Assembly: GCF_900167135.1 (NCBI RefSeq) | Contig: NZ_FUWZ01000003.1 | Location: forward strand, 992,001 to 1,056,000 | DNA: 64,000 nucleotides | Reading direction: 5' to 3' | Source: Chitinophaga eiseniae | GTDB lineage: Bacteria; Bacteroidota; Bacteroidia; Chitinophagales; Chitinophagaceae | Part shown: positions 58,535-64,000 of the stretch, in pieces | Position numbering within the stretch: position 1 is the stretch's first letter | Layout of the letters: every line of letters begins with the position of its first letter | Notes under the pieces: generated by a model | Database searches by the model: none | What the model was told of the DNA's origin: nothing | What the model saw: only the letters and a program-made list of their open reading frames with translations | Made by a program: the position numbers and the translations under genes

Positions 58535-60125
58535 AATAACCGGGGTTTTGTTTGATACCGCCGCCGGTGCGGTCTATTTCCTGTTGTGGTATGGGGAACA
58601 GGTATTTATTTCCGGAGGCCGGCGCTCTGAAGGCGCTGCCTTTACCGTTGGAATAAGGTTTGGTGGAATAGTCTTTCATGGTGGACACGTAGATGTTCCA
58701 GCGTAACAGATCGAACACGCGGCCATATTCGCAGCCCATTTCCACACGGCGCTCGTGGCGCACGGCTTTGCGCAGATCAGCGGCAGCCGTTACCGCCGGC
58801 AGCGGGGTGCCGGCGATCACCCTTTTACGGGACACCGCCTCCACATCCGTATGGGAAGAGTTGCTGGCGCGGTCACGTACCATATTGATGTAGTTGGCTG
58901 CTTCCTGTTTGCTGCCGCCACTTTCGATCAGCGCTTCGGCATACATCAGCAGAACGTCAGCATAACGCACCAGGTGCATGGTCCAGGCGTCATTGCCCCA
59001 TCCCTGTCCGCGGCGGTTGGCCGGCAGGAACACTTTACGGTTATGGTGACCGGTATTGGGATAGGAAGAGAAATCCAGCGTTTCGCCTCCGGGGAACACA
59101 TCGCCCTGATCGAGGACAGTGAAGAGGATGCGCGGATCGCCGGGTTCGTATTCATCCACCAGCGACTGAGTAGGGCAATCGAAGCCCCACCCGCCTACGC
59201 TGCGTGGCGAGCAATAGATAGGCAACGTAGTACCGTAGATGAAGGCTGCCGGGTCATCGCCGAAGATAATAGGGAATACTGCTTCAGGGCTTTTATACCC
59301 GTCTTTCAGGAACAGTGCCTGGTACTGGGGATCGAGCGTGAAAGCGCTGGCGTCGATCACTTTTTTAGCGGCATCGCGGGCTTTGGCGTAGAGGGTTTTA
59401 TCATCTTCAGCAAAGAAGAGATAGGCGCGGGCCTGTACCGCCCATGCTGCTTCTTTGGTTACGCGGCCCAGTTCACCGGCGGGAAGATCTTTGCGGGAAG
59501 GCAACGCAGCGTCGTTGCCCACCGCTTCCAGTTCGCTGGTGATGAACTGAAACACTTCGTTGGAAGCTGCGCGCACAATTTTGTTGCGGTCTTCCAGCTG
59601 CAGTGTTTTCGTCAGCAGGGGAACGCCGCCGAATACACGCACCAGGTCGAGGTAATAGTACGCACGCAGGAAACGTATCTCCGCGAGGTAGCGGGCTTTG
59701 GTCTTATCGTCGAGCGGATTGCCTTTATCATCCAGCAGCTGTGCTGCCGGCAGGCGTTCCAGTGCTACGTTGCAGTTGCCGATGCCTTTATAGCAGGCGC
59801 CCCACAGGCCGTTGAGCGTTTCATTGGTAGCGAGGGAACGCCCCCAGCCCAGGTCAACCACAAAGGGACGGTCATTGGCGTCGGAACCGCCTTTATCACT
59901 TTCATCAGTGGCCATATTGCCCAATTCAGCCATCGCCGCCTGGTATCCCCAGAACTCATAAAACCCGAGGTAACAGTTAACGACCGTCTTGAAACCGGCG
60001 CCCGGCGAATTGTAAAAATTTTCATCTGTTTGTTTTCCCAGCGGCGGCCTGTTCAGGTAATCCTTCGAACAGGAAACAGTCAGTAAAACCATCAACAACG
60101 GTAAAGTATATACGATCTTTTTCAT
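58533..60125 (-). CDS. SusD/RagB-family glycan-binding lipoprotein
   Basis: A 530-residue outer-membrane lipoprotein with lipobox LLTVSC (Cys19). SusD features are YLNRPPLGKQTDENFYNSPGAGF at the start, TPR helices such as EIRFLRAYYYLDLVRVFGGVPL, and the C-terminal VRYADVLLMYAEALIESGG, LRKAVRHERRVEMGCEYGRVFDLLRW and YLFPIPQQEIDRTGGGIKQNPGY. It pairs with the SusC gene 18 bases upstream and binds the glycan or sugar ligand. A 207-base repeat region separates it from the dehydrogenase gene downstream. Confidence 0.96.
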   Translation of the reverse strand: MKKIVYTLPLLMVLLTVSCSKDYLNRPPLGKQTDENFYNSPGAGFKTVVNCYLGFYEFWGYQAAMAELGNMATDESDKGGSDANDRPFVVDLGWGRSLATNETLNGLWGACYKGIGNCNVALERLPAAQLLDDKGNPLDDKTKARYLAEIRFLRAYYYLDLVRVFGGVPLLTKTLQLEDRNKIVRAASNEVFQFITSELEAVGNDAALPSRKDLPAGELGRVTKEAAWAVQARAYLFFAEDDKTLYAKARDAAKKVIDASAFTLDPQYQALFLKDGYKSPEAVFPIIFGDDPAAFIYGTTLPIYCSPRSVGGWGFDCPTQSLVDEYEPGDPRILFTVLDQGDVFPGGETLDFSSYPNTGHHNRKVFLPANRRGQGWGNDAWTMHLVRYADVLLMYAEALIESGGSKQEAANYINMVRDRASNSSHTDVEAVSRKRVIAGTPLPAVTAAADLRKAVRHERRVEMGCEYGRVFDLLRWNIYVSTMKDYSTKPYSNGKGSAFRAPASGNKYLFPIPQQEIDRTGGGIKQNPGY

Positions 60126-60143
60126 TACGGACAGTGTTAAGGA

Positions 60144-63100
60144 TTAAAATTTAGCGTTCACTCCTACCATGAAAGTACAGGCCTGCGGGAAGTATCCCTG
60201 GTCGATACCGATCAGGCGCGGATCGGAGTTGCCCATTTCCGGGTCCAGGCCGCTGTAATTGGTGAAGGTGAACAGGTTCTGTGCACCTACGTATAACCGT
60301 AACTGTGGTATACGCGCCCTCTCCAGCCACTTCTCCGGGAAGTTATAACCCAGCTGTATGTTTTTCAACCGCAGGTAGGAGCCGTCTTCCACGAAATAGT
60401 CAGACACGCTGCTGTTGAGCGCGGAATTGGAAGAGATGCGGAAATACTTGTTGGTAGAGCCTGGGCCGTTCCATGATTTTTCCAGGAAGCCCTGCGGAGC
60501 GTTGTACCAGCCGGTGCCGGACTCGGTATCATATCGCAGGATGTTCATCACATCATTACCCTGTGAGCCCTGCCAGAACATACCCAGGTCGAAACGTTTG
60601 TAGTTCAGGTTGATGTTCAGACCATAGACGAAGTCGGGCCACGGGTTACCGATCATGGTGCGGTCAGCGGCGTCCAGTTTACCGTCCGGGCCGGGCACGA
60701 TGTTACCATTGGCATCAACGCCGTTGATATCTTTAAAGCGGATATCACCCGGGCGGGAGCTGAGGCGCTGCGGGCTTTTGTCCACTTCTGCCTGTGTCTG
60801 GAAGATACCGTCTGTCAGCCATCCGAAGTAGTAGCCTACCGGTTTGCCTACTTCCGTTTTACTGATTGTTTCGCCGAGATGCGCGGTGGTATAGATAGGT
60901 TCTCCGCCGCCCATGCTCAGTACTTCGTTGCGGAATGTGGATACATTGAGACGCACATTATACGAGAAGTCGCCGATGTGATGACTGTGTCCCAGCGACA
61001 CCTCCCATCCTTTGTTGACCATGCTGCCCGCGTTGGTCCAGAAGTCTACCCTGGGATATCCCATAGTGGTAGGTATAGGTACCACCACCAGCATGTTGCT
61101 CACCTTTTTGTTATAGTAATCCACCGTCAGGTCCAGGATGCCGTCCCAGAAGGTCAGGTCCAGTGCGAGGTCTGTCTGTTTGGAAGTTTCCCATTGCAGG
61201 CTGGGATTGGCCATCGTTTGCCGTTCTGCGCCCAGGTAACCCGTGCCGGTGTTGCCGAACAGGTAACGGAAATAAGTATTGCCATAGGTAGACAGGTACA
61301 ATCCGCCGGTATTCACATATTGGTTACCGATAGCGCCGTAGCTGGCTCTCAGTTTACCGCTGGTCAGCCATCTCAGGTTGGCATTTTTGATGAAGTTTTC
61401 TTCAGAGAAGCGCCATGCTGCGGAAGCAGAGGGAAAAGTACCCCAGCGGTAGCCGTCACCGAAGTTGGAACTGCCGTCCCGGCGCACGTTGGCGGCCAGG
61501 ATATAACGGTCAGCATATACGTAGTTGACACGGCCGAAGAAAGACTGCAAGGCGCTGGAATAGGTATAACCGGACGCACCGGGGTTCATCGTAGCTGCAT
61601 CGATGATACGCATATCAGGCTCATTGTTCACGATATTCTGTTTGGAGGCCGCGTAAGACAGGCCCTTGGTCAGCTCTGCAGAGATACCTGCCAGTGCTGT
61701 GATATGGTGTTTACCGAAAGTCTTGTCGAAATTCAGCGTATTCTCCCAGACGAAATAGTTGCTCCAGCTGGAACTGTTGCTGACGGTATTATAAGTGGCG
61801 TAATCAAAAGAGTTCAGGAAGTAAGCCGGTGTGAAGCCTTTGGAGAGGCCGCGTCCGAGGTCCATCCCGAAATTGCTGCGGAAGGTCAGCGGGTCAATGA
61901 TTTTCACATCCAGCGCTGCGCCGCCTTTGATCGCGATGCCCTCCCACACGCTTTGCTGCATACGCTCCACCTGCGCCACCGGGTTGGGCTTGTTGGTAAA
62001 GAGAATGCCCGCGTATTGGGAATAGGGATTATTGGCTTCGTAACCGGTCATGATACGCTGATAAAAAGCCGGGATGCTCTTCAGATTGTTGCGATATACC
62101 GGCGTGACCGGGTCTGCTGCCATCGCGCTGAAGATGGTACCGGTGAAAGGGTTGTTCTCATCCACGTTGCGGCGGTTTTCATAGATCAGGCCGAAATTGG
62201 TCGTGAGTTTTACGCGGGAGCTGATATCGGCGATAACATTGGTACGCCAGGAGAGGCGTTCATAGTCGGAGCCTTTTACGATGCCCTGTTGTTTCATGTA
62301 GCCTGCGCTGGAAGCGTACACCAGGTTTTTACCGGCCCCGCTCACGCCTATGTTGTAGCTCTGGATGGGCGCGTTCTGCTGCATGATTTCTTTCCACCAG
62401 TCGGTACCGTTAGGGCCGGCGTTATCGTTGACAAATTTCAGCACCTGCGCCACTTTTTCCGGGGTATCGATATCCGTTGGCAGCGGTGCGCCGTCGGCCT
62501 TGTAAGCCTGTATTTTATATTTAATGAAGTCCGCTGCGTTGAGCATGTGTGGCCGTTTCCAGGCGGACTGCCAGCCGGTGTAGGTATCCAGCGTCACATG
62601 CATTTTGGTATCGTTACGGCTGCCTTTTCGGGTGGTAATGATCACTACGCCGTTAGAGCCCCTGGACCCATAGATAGCAGCGGTGGAGGCATCTTTGAGG
62701 ATGTCCATGGCTTCGATGTCGTTGGGGTTGAGCCAGCCGATGTCTGTCTGCGGGAGACCGTCCACAATATAGAGCGGCGTGTTGCTGCCGCTGATGGAGC
62801 CGATACCACGGATACGTACCACGGGTGCGGACCCCGGGCTGCCGCTGCTCTGTGATACGGTCACGCCGCTCACCTTGCCCTGTAAGGCTTCCGCCGCATT
62901 GCGTACCGGCACGTTGCGCAGGTCTTTACTATTGACAGAGCTGATGGCGCCGGTCACATCTTTTTTGCGCTGGGTACCGTAGCCGATCACCACCACCTCA
63001 TTCAGGCCGCTGGTGGATTCTTTCAGGGTGATGTTCATCAGCTGTTCGCCGGCAGGCGCCGGCACTTCCTGTGTAACGAATCCCATGTAACTGATGACCA

Positions 63101-63614
63101 GTATGGCGCCGGGACCGGCCTGCAGGGAGAAGTTACCGTTCACGTCTGTCACTGCGCCCTGGCTGCCGCCTTTTACTTTTACGGACACGCCTACCAACGG
63201 CGCACCTTTCTCGTCGGCCACCTTACCGGCGACCCTGCCCGCCTGTTCTGATTTCGGGGAGATGACCACCAGGTTGTTGTCGACGATGCGGAAAGCCAGC
63301 GCGGAACTGTCCAGCATCCGCCGCATGACTTCAGACAGGGGCGCGTCCTTCACCTGCAGGTCTATTTTACCCAGCTGCCGAATGGCCGTATAGTTATAGA
63401 AAAAACGGTAGTCGCTTTCCCGCTGGATCTTCGAGAAGATCTTGTCAGCGTCCGTCTTCACAAAAGAGAGCGTGAATTTCGCCTGTGAAAAAACGGTTGC
63501 TGAAGCATGTAAACAGGACAATAACACCACAACAAAACATAACTTCATCATGAGGAGTAGTTTGACTGTCTGGCTGAGCGCATAGGAAGCCCCTCCAAAT
63601 CTGCTTTTTTTCAT
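60144..63614 (-). CDS. SusC/RagA TonB-linked outer membrane receptor with STN domain
   Basis: A 1156-residue transporter. A signal sequence near residues 20-45 (LMMKLCFVVVLLSCLHASA) is followed by an STN domain at about 50-115 (DADKIFSKIQRESDYRFFYNY), a carboxypeptidase-like domain at about 130-205, the linker NEVVVIGYGTQRKKDVTGAIS and the plug (NPNDIEAMDILKDASTAAIYGSRG). The barrel ends in CTFMVGVNAKF. With the partial FecR gene upstream it forms a signalling receptor. Its partner SusD follows 18 bases later. Confidence 0.96.
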   Translation of the reverse strand: MKKSRFGGASYALSQTVKLLLMMKLCFVVVLLSCLHASATVFSQAKFTLSFVKTDADKIFSKIQRESDYRFFYNYTAIRQLGKIDLQVKDAPLSEVMRRMLDSSALAFRIVDNNLVVISPKSEQAGRVAGKVADEKGAPLVGVSVKVKGGSQGAVTDVNGNFSLQAGPGAILVISYMGFVTQEVPAPAGEQLMNITLKESTSGLNEVVVIGYGTQRKKDVTGAISSVNSKDLRNVPVRNAAEALQGKVSGVTVSQSSGSPGSAPVVRIRGIGSISGSNTPLYIVDGLPQTDIGWLNPNDIEAMDILKDASTAAIYGSRGSNGVVIITTRKGSRNDTKMHVTLDTYTGWQSAWKRPHMLNAADFIKYKIQAYKADGAPLPTDIDTPEKVAQVLKFVNDNAGPNGTDWWKEIMQQNAPIQSYNIGVSGAGKNLVYASSAGYMKQQGIVKGSDYERLSWRTNVIADISSRVKLTTNFGLIYENRRNVDENNPFTGTIFSAMAADPVTPVYRNNLKSIPAFYQRIMTGYEANNPYSQYAGILFTNKPNPVAQVERMQQSVWEGIAIKGGAALDVKIIDPLTFRSNFGMDLGRGLSKGFTPAYFLNSFDYATYNTVSNSSSWSNYFVWENTLNFDKTFGKHHITALAGISAELTKGLSYAASKQNIVNNEPDMRIIDAATMNPGASGYTYSSALQSFFGRVNYVYADRYILAANVRRDGSSNFGDGYRWGTFPSASAAWRFSEENFIKNANLRWLTSGKLRASYGAIGNQYVNTGGLYLSTYGNTYFRYLFGNTGTGYLGAERQTMANPSLQWETSKQTDLALDLTFWDGILDLTVDYYNKKVSNMLVVVPIPTTMGYPRVDFWTNAGSMVNKGWEVSLGHSHHIGDFSYNVRLNVSTFRNEVLSMGGGEPIYTTAHLGETISKTEVGKPVGYYFGWLTDGIFQTQAEVDKSPQRLSSRPGDIRFKDINGVDANGNIVPGPDGKLDAADRTMIGNPWPDFVYGLNINLNYKRFDLGMFWQGSQGNDVMNILRYDTESGTGWYNAPQGFLEKSWNGPGSTNKYFRISSNSALNSSVSDYFVEDGSYLRLKNIQLGYNFPEKWLERARIPQLRLYVGAQNLFTFTNYSGLDPEMGNSDPRLIGIDQGYFPQACTFMVGVNAKF

Positions 63615-63702
63615 AGATTTGTTTTAGAAAGGTTTGTAAAGAAGGGTGTAAGTGAAGTTTCTCAGGCTGACTTACCCCTGTACATACACATAAGCCTTTT
63701 GG

Positions 63703-63729
63703 GGGAAGAGCCGATCTCTTCCCTTTTTT
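63703..63729 (+). terminator. Plus-strand terminator in the second fecR-susC gap (possible antisense sRNA end)
   Basis: An 8-base perfect stem (gggaagag with ctcttccc), a 5-base loop and a T-run on the plus strand. Like the hairpin at 18424-18458 it lies between fecR and susC on the strand opposite to both genes. Confidence 0.55.
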
Positions 63730-63841
63730 ATTCCGGATGAAGCTTATCTCATCCTTCGTACATACTTTCAGGTGATACGTGCGTATAACAATGTGTTCAT
63801 TACAGGTAATTTTTGAGTTGATAAAATGTTGCGCTGATGTA

Positions 63842-64000
63842 TTATCTAGACAGATAAACCTGTCGCTGTACTATTCTATAGTGGAATCCTGTGGTCATCT
63901 GCAACAGCCGCAGCGCCTTGTTGACATCCTCTTTTTCAAACACGCCGCTTAGTATTTCTTTCTTCAGTGTTTCGTCTTCAAAAACGATATTAACGTTGAA
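63842..64000 (-). CDS. FecR-family anti-sigma factor, C-terminal end (starts beyond the window)
   Basis: Only the last 52 residues are inside the window. They read FNVNIVFEDETLKKEILSGV then FEKEDVNKALRLLQMTTGFHY and RIVQRQVYLSR, the characteristic C-terminal domain of FecR proteins in Bacteroidota, which receives the signal from the STN domain of SusC. The frame is open to the window edge. It is followed by susC after about 230 bases. A sigma factor gene is expected to the right. Confidence 0.9.
   Translation of the reverse strand, partial: FNVNIVFEDETLKKEILSGVFEKEDVNKALRLLQMTTGFHYRIVQRQVYLSR

Noticed and set aside
58755-60086. A 443-codon open frame on the plus strand
   Set aside because: Antisense to SusD; no domain and a shadow-like composition.
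60879-62855. A 658-codon open frame on the plus strand
   Set aside because: It lies fully antisense to the SusC gene, whose domains are certain. Composition (His, Arg, Val rich, no domain) is that of a shadow frame in GC-rich coding DNA.
1-64000. Search for CRISPR arrays, tRNA, rRNA, transposase genes or phage genes
   Set aside because: No regularly spaced direct repeats, no tRNA-like cloverleaf or rRNA stretch noticed, and no transposase or integrase motifs among the open frames.

Overview
The window looks like a chromosomal segment of a Bacteroidota bacterium close to Chitinophaga (class Chitinophagia). The evidence is the SusC/SusD pairs, FecR anti-sigma and ECF sigma genes, many AraC-type regulators, TAT-exported Gfo/Idh/MocA oxidoreductases, a DUF1080 protein, scarce Shine-Dalgarno sequences and several -7 boxes of the Bacteroidota type TAnnTTTG. 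I see no rRNA, tRNA, CRISPR array, complete insertion sequence or prophage. The genus is inferred from protein style, not from a marker gene.

Layout. 1-3.7 kb: the N-terminal part of a SusC-like receptor, divergent from a three-gene LytS/LytTR regulatory unit whose first member is a degenerate kinase. 3.7-8.3 kb: a PhnA-like protein, an acidic small ORF, a TolB-like beta-propeller protein and a GH3 beta-glucosidase. 8.6-11.5 kb: a short-chain dehydrogenase divergent from an AraC regulator, and a secreted Gfo/Idh/MocA oxidoreductase. 11.6-20.4 kb: a polysaccharide-utilisation-like locus on the minus strand (ECF sigma, FecR, STN-SusC, SusD, sulfatase), preceded by a sensor kinase. 22-31 kb: mixed housekeeping and accessory genes (GDPD, imine-reductase-like dehydrogenase, AraC, siderophore-interacting protein, large ABC permease, GNAT, MscS, small hypotheticals). 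31.4-43.5 kb: GlxA-type regulator, DUF1080 protein, DinB, polysaccharide deacetylase, an unusual two-gene ABC exporter, a DUF2975/HTH pair, a shortened AlkZ-like protein, small membrane proteins, AraC, FMN reductase and a GH29 alpha-L-fucosidase. 43.6-51.5 kb: a decayed porin-like pseudogene, a second MscS, a MocR/PNPOx divergent pair, a GntP permease and a large phosphocholine-type phospholipase C. 51.8-64 kb: a second minus-strand locus with FecR (partial), STN-SusC, SusD, a 1030-residue ThuA/sugar-dehydrogenase/PKD/cytochrome c/CBM fusion, an MFS transporter and two Gfo/Idh/MocA oxidoreductases.

How it fits together. Both FecR-SusC-SusD loci have the gene order expected for trans-envelope signalling, in which substrate binding at the STN-bearing SusC releases an ECF sigma factor. 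In both fecR-susC gaps there is a hairpin with a poly-T tail on the strand opposite to the operon, which would fit a cis-antisense sRNA like the DonS family of Bacteroides. The second locus reads as an oxidative sugar module: uptake by SusCD, periplasmic oxidation by a dehydrogenase fused to cytochrome c, inner-membrane import by an MFS carrier, and handling by NAD(P)-dependent Gfo/Idh enzymes. The substrates are not determined by the sequence. Several repeat structures mark intergenic regions: an inverted repeat that supplies the C-terminal codons of two convergent genes, and a heptamer inverted repeat around a 27-bp tandem duplication. At least two broken small genes are visible.
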